5,040 nt of DNA from assembly GCA_013042925.1 (NCBI GenBank), contig JABDPH010000409.1, positions 1 through 5,040 of the forward strand. The letters run 5' to 3'. A model generated the notes under the pieces. That model saw only the letters and a list, made by a program, of their open reading frames with translations, had not been told where the DNA came from and made no database searches. A program made the position numbers and the translations under genes. This stretch comes from Eudoraea sp. (GTDB lineage Bacteria > Bacteroidota > Bacteroidia > Flavobacteriales > Flavobacteriaceae). This document shows positions 1 through 5,040 of the stretch, piece by piece (positions within the stretch are counted from its first letter, which is position 1; every line of letters begins with the position of its first letter).

Positions 1-953
1 AAAGGGCTTCTTTGCACAATGCCGATCAAATAGCGAAGCTGGACATTCGTGAAGGAGACACAGTTCATGTAGAAAAAGGCGGTGAGATTATTCCTAAGAT
101 TCTAAGTGTTGATTTATCTAAACGCCCTGTCAACTCCATACCCACCAATTATATCACAAACTGTCCGGAATGTGGAACGGAATTGATTAGAAAAAAGGGG
201 GAAGCTCAGCATTTTTGCCCTAATGAAAACGGTTGTCCACCGCAGATAACCGGAAGAATTCAACATTTTATTTCTAGAAAAGCCCTTGATATTGAAGGTT
301 TGGGAAGTGAAACTGTAGAATTACTTTACAAAGAAGGCCTGATAAATAATTATGCAGATTTATACACCCTAACCAAAGATCAGTTAATGCCATTAGAACG
401 TATGGCAGAGAAGTCTGCCGTGAATTTAATTAATGGCGTGGCAGCATCTGTCAATATTCCTTTTGAACGTGTATTATTTGGGCTTGGCATTCGGTATGTT
501 GGAGAAACGGTAGCTAAGAAACTTGCTAGAGCTTATAAAAACATAGATGCATTAATGGCAGCTACAGCAGATGAATTGATATTAGTGGATGAAATTGGAG
601 AGAGAATCGCAGAGAGCACTGTAAACTTCTTTAGCGAAGAAAAAAACAGGGAAATTATAAACCGACTTAAAGAGTATGGCCTTCAGTTTTCACTAACGGA
701 TGAGCAACTAGATGGACAAACTGAAATACTTAAGGGTCAGACTTTTGTGGTTTCCGGGGTGTTTGAAAAATTAAGCCGTACAGAATTAAAAAAGCATATT
801 GAAGACAACGGGGGTAAAGTTAGCTCTTCAATTTCTTCAAAGACCTCATATGTCGTAGCCGGGGCCAATATGGGTCCAAGCAAAAAAGATAAGGCTGATA
901 AATTAGGCATCCCAATTATTTCGGAGGACGACTTTTTAACAATGATAAAATAA
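1..953 (+). CDS. ligA: NAD-dependent DNA ligase LigA, C-terminal part (5' end outside window)
   Basis: LigA seals nicks in duplex DNA using NAD+ during replication and repair, in the cytoplasm. The reading frame enters at the left edge (full codons from base 3, reading R-A-S-L-H-N-A-D), which is the conserved family stretch inside the OB-fold. The TTG at 12 is therefore an internal Leu codon, not a start. Numbering from that TTG, the OB-fold runs to about residue 45. A Cys4 zinc finger follows (C51, C54, C69, C75; C-x2-C-x14-C-x5-C), then helix-hairpin-helix repeats (about 85-230, including GLGIRYVGETVA and VDEIGERIAES). A C-terminal BRCT domain (about 240-313) starts at the LKGQTFVVSG segment. 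The adenylation domain with the catalytic Lys lies upstream of the window. The C-terminus is complete and ends directly in a terminator hairpin. No frameshift or missing zinc ligand is seen in the visible part. The identity is secure. Confidence 0.98.
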   Translation, partial: RASLHNADQIAKLDIREGDTVHVEKGGEIIPKILSVDLSKRPVNSIPTNYITNCPECGTELIRKKGEAQHFCPNENGCPPQITGRIQHFISRKALDIEGLGSETVELLYKEGLINNYADLYTLTKDQLMPLERMAEKSAVNLINGVAASVNIPFERVLFGLGIRYVGETVAKKLARAYKNIDALMAATADELILVDEIGERIAESTVNFFSEEKNREIINRLKEYGLQFSLTDEQLDGQTEILKGQTFVVSGVFEKLSRTELKKHIEDNGGKVSSSISSKTSYVVAGANMGPSKKDKADKLGIPIISEDDFLTMIK

Positions 954-983
954 AACCCTCTCTGTAAATAAGAAGAGGGTTTT
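952..983. terminator. Bidirectional Rho-independent terminator between ligA and the convergent secreted-protein gene
   Basis: There is a perfect 10-bp inverted repeat, AAAACCCTCT (952-961) and AGAGGGTTTT (974-983), with a 12-nt loop. The A-tract of one arm becomes a U-tract on the other strand, so the hairpin can act in both directions. The left arm overlaps the last bases of the ligA stop codon. On the minus strand the stem is followed by TTTTATTTTAT, a better U-rich tail than on the plus strand (TTTTACTAAG). It may therefore work best for the minus-strand gene that ends at 1005. Confidence 0.85.
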
Positions 984-1004
984 ACTAAGCAGTATGTCGG
1001 AGAA

Positions 1005-1772
1005 TTAATCGCCGCTCATGTTTTTATTATAAACCCAGATTTCGTCCCAGCTATTATCCATTACCTGTTGCATATTGCGAACGAAAGCATCCCAGGAGTC
1101 ATCTCCATGAACTTTTGAAAAGGTTTTCCTAAACGTAGGATCTTCGTCAAACTCAGCCCAATTTTTATAAAACCCAACAGTGGCAATATGCCGGCCTATA
1201 GCAGATCCCTGTCTGAATTCGTTATAATAAACTCCCCATGCATTGTTACCTTCCATGGCTTTAATTGTTTTGCTAATTATTCCTAACATGGCCTCAGCGT
1301 TATGGGAGTGCTCCTGATTAACTTCCCAATATCTGATGAATTGAATGGGATAGAGTGAAGGATCATCCGTTAGCATATCAGTATTTGAAAGCTCAACATC
1401 GCCTTTCCAATATTCTCCATGCTCCATTTTCTTTACATAAGCCATGACATTATCTCTCCAGTCTTCATCATGTCCTCCTTCAGCAGGTCTGGAATCGAGG
1501 TGTGCATATTTTAATGGCCCCATCATCCAAACAATTTTCCCAACATCCGGACCACTGGAAATATTGTAAACGGTAGACTTATATGCACCTTCCTTATGGT
1601 ATTTTTGGTTATGTGCCCTCATATTTTCACCGAGAACTTTTAATTTAGTGTTATCCGGTGTTAAGACTATCGTTTCCCACATGGGTGCTTCTGCATCCTG
1701 TGCCTTAACCATTGTAAGGGCACCCAAAACGAGCGAAACAGCTAGTAAATAAGTAATTGATGTTTTTTTCAT
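1005..1772 (-). CDS. Secreted protein of unknown function with two alpha/beta-barrel-like repeats
   Basis: I do not recognise a named family. From the ATG at 1772 the protein has 255 aa and begins with a clear Sec signal peptide: K2-K3, a hydrophobic core at about 6-22, and probable signal peptidase I cleavage after V-K-A (24/25). An ATG at 1778 (M-I-M-K-K) is equally possible. Extension to 1814 would add 14 polar residues in front of the signal, which is unlikely. The mature part looks duplicated. Residues 33-128 and 144-248 each show an N-terminal strand and helix, an aromatic strand (STVYNIS; WGVYYNEF), a strand before a bulge (KIVWMMGPL; HIATVGFY), an acidic Trp-containing segment with D-W or S-W-D, a helix, and a closing strand with Trp (YWKGDVEL; DEIWVYN). 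This resembles the dimeric alpha/beta-barrel (NIPSNAP/ABM-like) fold, by inference only. It is probably periplasmic, transcribed alone, and ends at the shared terminator. Confidence 0.85.
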   Translation of the reverse strand: MKKTSITYLLAVSLVLGALTMVKAQDAEAPMWETIVLTPDNTKLKVLGENMRAHNQKYHKEGAYKSTVYNISSGPDVGKIVWMMGPLKYAHLDSRPAEGGHDEDWRDNVMAYVKKMEHGEYWKGDVELSNTDMLTDDPSLYPIQFIRYWEVNQEHSHNAEAMLGIISKTIKAMEGNNAWGVYYNEFRQGSAIGRHIATVGFYKNWAEFDEDPTFRKTFSKVHGDDSWDAFVRNMQQVMDNSWDEIWVYNKNMSGD

Positions 1773-1858
1773 GATCATTGTGTTTAATTTTAAGTGATTA
1801 TTTATCCGGTTCAAGAAAAGATTATTTGTTTTTTAATTCAACTAAAAAAGGACCAAGC

Positions 1859-1909
1859 ATGGAAAAATATGTCCGAACTCCTGAATTAATTTATCTAAGC
1901 TCAAAATGA
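1859..1909 (+). CDS. Possible 16-codon leader ORF overlapping the next start codon
   Basis: An ATG at 1859 opens a short frame encoding MEKYVRTPELIYLSSK. Its TGA (1907-1909) overlaps the ATG at 1906 as ATGA, the classic arrangement for translational coupling. An AAGGA (1848-1852) lies 6 bases before this ATG, a better Shine-Dalgarno match than anything in front of the 1906 start. The peptide has no run of one amino acid that would suggest attenuation. It could be a real coupled leader peptide, part of the 5' UTR, or chance. No homology is known to me. Confidence 0.3.
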   Translation: MEKYVRTPELIYLSSK

Positions 1910-2232
1910 ACATGCCTAATAGCTTTGAAGAATTTTTGAAAACCTGCCAAAATGAGCGTCCACCAGAGAAGTGGCCAAAAGGATTACAGGCACTCTGGTA
2001 TGATGCAAAAGGGAATTGGAATGCTTCTCATGATATTGCCCAGGATATGCCTTCAATTCTTGGTTCTTGGATACATGCTTATCTGCATCGCAAGGAAGGC
2101 GATCAATTCAATGCCAACTACTGGTACAGAAGGGCAAACAGGGAATTACCCAACCTCACCCTGGATGAAGAATTAAAAAATTTGGTAGAATACGTTATCA
2201 ACAATCAATCTATGAATTGGTCCAAATCATAG
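1906..2232 (+). CDS. Conserved 108-aa protein of unknown function, rich in Trp and His
   Basis: The protein has no signal peptide or membrane segment, so it is probably cytosolic. I recall similar short proteins in diverse bacteria but no assigned function. Its core is distinctive: PPEKW (19-23), LWYDAKGNW (30-38), SHDIAQD (41-47), then W55-x-HAYLHRKEGD (57-66) and NANYWYRRA (69-77). Six Trp residues (23, 31, 38, 55, 73, 105), three His (42, 57, 61) and nearby acidic residues (D33, D43, D47, E64, D66) lie mainly in predicted helices. That would suit a small helical bundle with a polar, possibly metal-binding or catalytic, pocket; this is inference. The YWYRRA segment is faintly TPR-like. The start could be M1 (1906) or M3 (1912). 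The gene is convergent with the one ending at 2256, 23 bp away, with no good terminator between them. Confidence 0.88.
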   Translation: MNMPNSFEEFLKTCQNERPPEKWPKGLQALWYDAKGNWNASHDIAQDMPSILGSWIHAYLHRKEGDQFNANYWYRRANRELPNLTLDEELKNLVEYVINNQSMNWSKS

Positions 2233-2255
2233 ATCACCCCAATGACCAAAGTATT

Positions 2256-2702
2256 CTACCCCTTGAACAATCTTAATTGTTCATCTTTAACTTCAATACA
2301 AACCTTCAACCCATATTCAAGTCCGGAAATTTTTGGTAGAATTAACTCAAGGATCGATTGTTCCTGAATATGATCAACCTTGGTTATTGGATCTGGCATA
2401 TAAATTAATCCTTCGTATTCATTATGTCTGAAGTTAAGTTTGACATCAAAAAAATAAAAATTTTCCGGGGGGATATAATTTGACCATGGTATGGCTTTAA
2501 AAAAATGTTTCGGGGTTCCGATTTCTAATTGATAAGGGCTAATATCCAGATTGATAGTTCCTAAAAAGTAAGAAGACAGATCCAAGCCTCTTTTCTTAAA
2601 ATAGGGGAGTTGATGGTACAAAGTACCCCCTGGATATCTTTTATTATCAGATATACCAGAAGCCACACCATGTCCTTTGCATATCAGTCCATCTATCTTC
2701 AT
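2256..2702 (-). CDS. Bacterial DUF120-like protein (resembles archaeal CTP-dependent riboflavin kinase)
   Basis: This is a 148-aa soluble protein without a signal peptide. The pattern matches the archaeal RibK/DUF120 cradle-loop barrel from end to end. It has a first strand with G-x-G-V-A-S-G (10-16), then L-G-T-I-N-L-D-I (47-54), corresponding to the archaeal G-T-L-N motif whose Thr and Asn help bind metal and nucleotide. Next come a central strand pair (FYFFDVKLNF, 82-91), EGLIYMPDPIT (97-107) matching the strand and P-x-x-T segment, and a closing S-I-L-E-L-I-L-P (116-123) like the archaeal I-E-I-I-A-P. The length is close to that of archaeal RibK. The conserved W73-S and PPENF (78-82) segment looks specific to a bacterial subgroup. 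The family assignment is by eye, and enzymatic activity is unproven. It is the last gene of a minus-strand cluster, 29 bp after the metallophosphoesterase gene. Confidence 0.82.
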   Translation of the reverse strand: MKIDGLICKGHGVASGISDNKRYPGGTLYHQLPYFKKRGLDLSSYFLGTINLDISPYQLEIGTPKHFFKAIPWSNYIPPENFYFFDVKLNFRHNEYEGLIYMPDPITKVDHIQEQSILELILPKISGLEYGLKVCIEVKDEQLRLFKG

Positions 2703-2731
2703 GACTTTTTAAAAATATACCAAAATGAAAA

Positions 2732-3643
2732 TCAGACTGTAATAGAGACCCCTTCAGACTGAATATTTTTTTTAGAATCAAAATAAAAATCAATTCTACC
2801 CAGATTTATTCCATAGCATCCCACCTGATTTACCAAAACGGATTTATCTAAACGGTTTTGCCTGGTAACGGGTTTATCTAAAAAAGTATGCGTATGTCCG
2901 CCAATTATAAGATCAATATTATCTGTCTTTGCGGCTAGTTTAAGATCACTTGGTCTTTGGGCATCTTCGTAGGAGTAACCCAAATGTGATAAACAAATTA
3001 CCAAATCACATTTTTCTTCATTTTTTAACAAAACGCTCATATCCTGGGCAATCTCAATTGGATTAAGATAAACAGTTTCCTTAAATAAGTCCTCGCTAAC
3101 AAGGCCGGCCAGTTTTATTCCCAATCCAAATACGCCAATTTTAATGCCGTCGACTAAAAATGTTTGGTAAGCTTCCACAAATCCATCCATTACCGTATTT
3201 GTAAAATCATAATTCGCTGAGAGCAATTTAAACTTGGCAAATGGCAACTGGGCCAAAAGGCCTTCAATTCCATTGTCAAAATCATGATTACCAATTGTTG
3301 CCGCGTCATATTTGAGCATGCTCATCAATTTAAATTCTAACTCTCCTCCATAAAAATTAAAATAGGGAGTGCCCTGAAAAATATCACCTGCATCTAATAA
3401 TAGTGTGTTGGGATTTTCCTCTCTTATTTTTTGGATTAGCGTAGCCCTTCTGGCAATACCCCCCATGTTAGCAAACGAATTATGTTCTTTAGGAAAAGGA
3501 TCTATATGACTGTGCACATCATTGGTATGAAGTATCGTAATGCATTTAGAATTTTGAAAAGCACAACTACTCATGCCAAGTCCTCCCATACCTATGTAGG
3601 TACTTCCGGCAATTGAATTTGTTACAAAGTCGCGTCTTTTCAT
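2732..3643 (-). CDS. 5'-nucleotidase N-terminal catalytic half: Tat-type metallophosphoesterase
   Basis: This is a calcineurin-like metallophosphoesterase of the UshA/5'-nucleotidase type, removing phosphate from nucleotides outside the cytoplasm. The dinuclear metal-site motifs are all present: N-D-V-H (D42, H44), G-D (D87), G-N-H-D (N119, H120, D121), H220 in SHLG, and G-H-T-H (H250, H252). The N-terminus reads K-R-R-D-F-V-T, a twin-arginine signal, then a Gly-rich hydrophobic stretch and M-S-S-C27, a plausible lipobox; it may be a Tat-exported lipoprotein. At 303 aa it stops where full-length 5'-nucleotidases continue into their C-terminal substrate-binding domain. That domain is encoded by the gene just upstream, with only 2 bp between its TAG (3646-3648) and this ATG (3641-3643), so the two are probably translationally coupled. 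Products usually carry names such as bifunctional metallophosphatase/5'-nucleotidase. Substrate specificity cannot be read from sequence. Confidence 0.94.
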   Translation of the reverse strand: MKRRDFVTNSIAGSTYIGMGGLGMSSCAFQNSKCITILHTNDVHSHIDPFPKEHNSFANMGGIARRATLIQKIREENPNTLLLDAGDIFQGTPYFNFYGGELEFKLMSMLKYDAATIGNHDFDNGIEGLLAQLPFAKFKLLSANYDFTNTVMDGFVEAYQTFLVDGIKIGVFGLGIKLAGLVSEDLFKETVYLNPIEIAQDMSVLLKNEEKCDLVICLSHLGYSYEDAQRPSDLKLAAKTDNIDLIIGGHTHTFLDKPVTRQNRLDKSVLVNQVGCYGINLGRIDFYFDSKKNIQSEGVSITV

Positions 3644-3645
3644 TT

Positions 3646-4410
3646 CTATTCAATTATAATAAAGCGATCATCCACTACTGCAGTAAGGGTATCTACTTTT
3701 TTAAAATAATCTATCATTGCGTTTCTGATAAAGTAATTTAAGTCAATGGTTTTTAGGCTATCCTTAAAAAATCCCATATTACTACCTCCATCCGCTAAAT
3801 AATTGGAAGTAGCTACATTATAGGTTCTATTTTCATCAAAAGGCAACCCATTAATATTTACATTTTTAAGGGTTTCGTTTTTGTTCAAAATAATCTGTAT
3901 GCCCGATATAGGATGAGGATTTTTTGCATTAATCAGAAAGGAAACCAAATCCCTGACATCCTTGCCTTTCAGAGCAACAACAACTACTGAATTTTCAAAT
4001 GGCATTACCTCATAAGCCGTTCTTGCGTTTACGTTACCTTCAGATATAATACTTCGAATTCCTCCGTGATTGGAAACTACAAAATCAATTTCCTGCCCGG
4101 TTCTTGCTTTAAAAATTGGATTAGCTTCACTAAGCATTATATCAGCCATTAAATTTCCTGCTGAGGTATTGTATTCGCCATCATTCTTAGTGATTTGCTT
4201 CGGGGCATATGCCAATGTACTATCTAAAACCTCGTTTATACGATTTCTATAAGGCGCTATGAATAGATCTATGGAATCCGCTGCAATTACAGAATCTGAT
4301 ATAGGTATCTGCTCGCCAGATATTTTACTGAGCTGTATCGGGCTGTCTTTGCAGGCACAAAAACATAAAATTGTTACAAAAATAACAAAATGTTGTATTT
4401 TTAAAATCAT
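3646..4410 (-). CDS. 5'-nucleotidase C-terminal domain lipoprotein (substrate-binding half)
   Basis: This 254-aa protein matches the 5_nucleotid_C domain, which in UshA-type enzymes binds the nucleoside part of the substrate. It has a lipoprotein signal: hydrophobic residues 8-19, then F-C-A-C20-K-D, with C20 the likely lipidated residue. The domain motifs are in the usual order: N-T-S-A-G-N-L-M-A-D (81-90), S-N-H-G-G-I-R (113-119), P-F-E-N (137-140) and A-T-S-N-Y-L-A-D-G-G (200-209). In E. coli UshA the equivalents of R119, F138 and N140 contact substrate phosphate or base; I infer this mapping by alignment from memory. The metallophosphoesterase domain is missing and is supplied by the next gene, 2 bp downstream. 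It is the first gene of the minus-strand cluster. An AAGGA lies only 2 nt before the ATG, too close for a normal Shine-Dalgarno site, but no other Met is suitable because the signal peptide begins here. Confidence 0.94.
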   Translation of the reverse strand: MILKIQHFVIFVTILCFCACKDSPIQLSKISGEQIPISDSVIAADSIDLFIAPYRNRINEVLDSTLAYAPKQITKNDGEYNTSAGNLMADIMLSEANPIFKARTGQEIDFVVSNHGGIRSIISEGNVNARTAYEVMPFENSVVVVALKGKDVRDLVSFLINAKNPHPISGIQIILNKNETLKNVNINGLPFDENRTYNVATSNYLADGGSNMGFFKDSLKTIDLNYFIRNAMIDYFKKVDTLTAVVDDRFIIIE

Positions 4411-4451
4411 TATCCTTATTATCTTAGCATAATTGTTGCTTGGATATTAAT

Positions 4452-4459
4452 TACATTTG
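4452..4459 (+). promoter_or_regulatory. Putative Bacteroidota -7 promoter element for the DUF6913-type gene
   Basis: TACATTTG matches the Bacteroidota -7 consensus TAnnTTTG exactly. A TTG at 4433-4435 could serve as the -33 element, with a 16-bp spacer that is slightly short for the class. Transcription would begin near 4466, about 10 bases before the ATG at 4477, giving a very short leader. The call rests on motif match and position only. Confidence 0.5.
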
Positions 4460-4467
4460 CCTAAACG

Positions 4468-4475
4468 CAAAGTTA
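4468..4475 (-). promoter_or_regulatory. Putative Bacteroidota -7 promoter element for the minus-strand nucleotidase cluster
   Basis: Read on the minus strand, this is TAACTTTG, an exact match to TAnnTTTG. It would start transcription near 4461, about 50 bases before the ATG at 4410. I see no TTG at the expected -33 distance, so it is weaker than the opposing motif. It ends one base before the DUF6913-type ATG, so polymerase bound here would cover that gene's start. Confidence 0.35.
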
Positions 4476-4476
4476 C

Positions 4477-5016
4477 ATGTTTTTAAAGGCACTTAAAGAT
4501 AAATTTAAATACAAATCTGGCTTAAAATATCTGAAGCAACAAATTGAAAGTCCTACGGAAGCAGTAGTGCGTAAAAATGGTATTACCTCAATTGCGGTTA
4601 TTGTGGATCTGGATAAATTTGATAATGCGGAATTGTTCTATGAGTTTGTAGAAGACTTTAAATTAAGGCCTAATGCTGTTAAAATTATTGGCTATAAAAG
4701 CTATTACGATAAGAATTCTCCTTATGCAACCCCTGTTTTTTCGGATAAGGATCTTGGCTGGAATGGGGACATAGAGAATAGTTACGCCCTGGAGTTTTTA
4801 AGCAGGGAATACGATATGTTGGTGAATTATTATAATCAGGAGAATTTAATGCTCCAGTTAATGACTGTGAAGACCAGGGCAAGAATAAATGTAGGCTTTG
4901 CGGAAATAGACGAAAGGCATAATGATCTGATATTAGAGACATCACTTTTGGACTTTAATACTTTTAAGAAAGAACTTAAAAAATACCTTAAAGTCCTGGG
5001 TGAAATTGATGCTTGA
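4477..5016 (+). CDS. DUF6913-type protein of unknown function
   Basis: This 179-aa soluble protein has no signal peptide or membrane segment. It resembles the short flavobacterial proteins grouped as DUF6913, typically about 170-180 aa, whose function is not known to me. Features consistent with the family are a Lys-rich N-terminal helix (about 1-24), a strand S-I-A-V-I-V-D (38-44) followed by D-K-F-D, a segment V-K-I-I-G-Y (68-73), the motif D-L-G-W-N-G (92-97), a strand ending N-Y-Y (117-119), and R-I-N-V-G-F-x-E-I-D-E-R-x-N-D-L-I (136-152). The alternating hydrophobic strands and helices suggest an alpha/beta fold. It sits 11 bp before another start codon on the same strand, possibly dapA, which I recall as a frequent neighbour in flavobacteria. 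The two are probably co-transcribed. Confidence 0.92.
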   Translation: MFLKALKDKFKYKSGLKYLKQQIESPTEAVVRKNGITSIAVIVDLDKFDNAELFYEFVEDFKLRPNAVKIIGYKSYYDKNSPYATPVFSDKDLGWNGDIENSYALEFLSREYDMLVNYYNQENLMLQLMTVKTRARINVGFAEIDERHNDLILETSLLDFNTFKKELKKYLKVLGEIDA

Positions 5017-5027
5017 AGTAAATAATT

Positions 5028-5040
5028 ATGAAAAATTTAC
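5028..5040 (+). CDS. Start of a further gene, possibly dapA (cut by window edge)
   Basis: An ATG at 5028 follows the DUF6913-type stop by 11 bases and an A/T-rich lead-in (AGTAAATAATT). Only M-K-N-L and one further base are visible. Flavobacterial dapA (4-hydroxy-tetrahydrodipicolinate synthase, lysine and diaminopimelate synthesis) often begins M-K/Q-x-L and, as I recall, often lies near ligA and DUF6913 genes. The identity therefore rests on context, not sequence. Confidence 0.5.

Noticed and set aside
12..14. TTG as the start codon of the ligA fragment
   Set aside because: The frame is open to the window edge, and the codons before it read R-A-S, part of the conserved LigA RASLHNAD stretch, so the TTG is internal.
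1773..1814. Upstream in-frame start for the secreted protein (14 extra residues)
   Set aside because: It would place polar residues ahead of a well-formed signal peptide. The starts at 1772 or 1778 fit a Sec signal better.
1779..1905. Promoters for the divergent genes starting at 1772 and 1906
   Set aside because: I found no exact TAnnTTTG on either strand of this spacer, only partial matches, so no promoter is annotated.
1952..2176. Open frame on the same strand inside the 108-aa gene
   Set aside because: It overlaps almost entirely with the conserved gene in another frame, and its translation shows no domain-like pattern.
2233..2255. Terminator between the convergent genes ending at 2232 and 2256
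   Set aside because: The 23-bp gap has no compact hairpin with a U-tract. Only the long-loop inverted repeat reported separately is visible.
2181..2342. Direct repeat TTTGGTAGAAT at 2181-2191 and 2332-2342
   Set aside because: Two 11-bp copies only, in unrelated coding contexts on opposite strands of coding sense. Likely chance in A/T-rich DNA.
4070..4252. Plus-strand open frame opposite the nucleotidase C-terminal domain gene
   Set aside because: Antisense shadow of a gene with clear conserved motifs. No promoter or plausible protein features.
4685..4945. Minus-strand open frame opposite the DUF6913-type gene
   Set aside because: Antisense shadow. Low-complexity translation rich in Ser, Pro and Tyr, with no recognisable domain.

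Overview
The window is low-GC and looks like the chromosome of a member of Bacteroidota, most likely Flavobacteriaceae. The clues are a DUF6913-type protein (a family I associate with flavobacteria), A/T-rich translation starts that mostly lack a good Shine-Dalgarno site, matches to the Bacteroidota -7 promoter element TAnnTTTG, and a 5'-nucleotidase split into two genes. Nothing points to a phage, transposon, CRISPR array or defence island. This is core chromosome with several poorly characterised genes.

Layout from left to right. Positions 1-953 (+) hold the C-terminal part of NAD-dependent DNA ligase LigA. It ends at a bidirectional terminator hairpin (952-983) shared with the convergent gene. 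Positions 1005-1772 (-) encode a secreted protein of unknown function that looks like two copies of an alpha/beta-barrel-like domain. A 127-bp divergent spacer follows, containing a possible 16-codon leader ORF (1859-1909, +) whose TGA overlaps the next ATG. Positions 1906-2232 (+) encode a 108-aa conserved protein of unknown function, rich in Trp and His. Convergent to it is a three-gene minus-strand cluster read from 4410 down to 2256: a lipoprotein with the 5'-nucleotidase C-terminal domain (3646-4410), a Tat-type calcineurin-like metallophosphoesterase matching the 5'-nucleotidase N-terminal domain (2732-3643), and a 148-aa protein resembling archaeal CTP-dependent riboflavin kinase (DUF120 fold; 2256-2702). 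Across a 66-bp spacer with two opposed -7-like motifs lies a DUF6913-type gene (4477-5016, +), followed after 11 bp by the first codons of another gene that may be dapA.

How the genes may work together. The two nucleotidase halves correspond to the two domains of one UshA-type enzyme and are only 2 bp apart, so they probably form one extracytoplasmic nucleotide hydrolase from two polypeptides that carry different export signals. UshA-type enzymes can hydrolyse FAD and other nucleotides. The riboflavin-kinase-like gene 29 bp downstream therefore suggests, as a hypothesis only, a link to flavin salvage. The other genes appear to be independent units.
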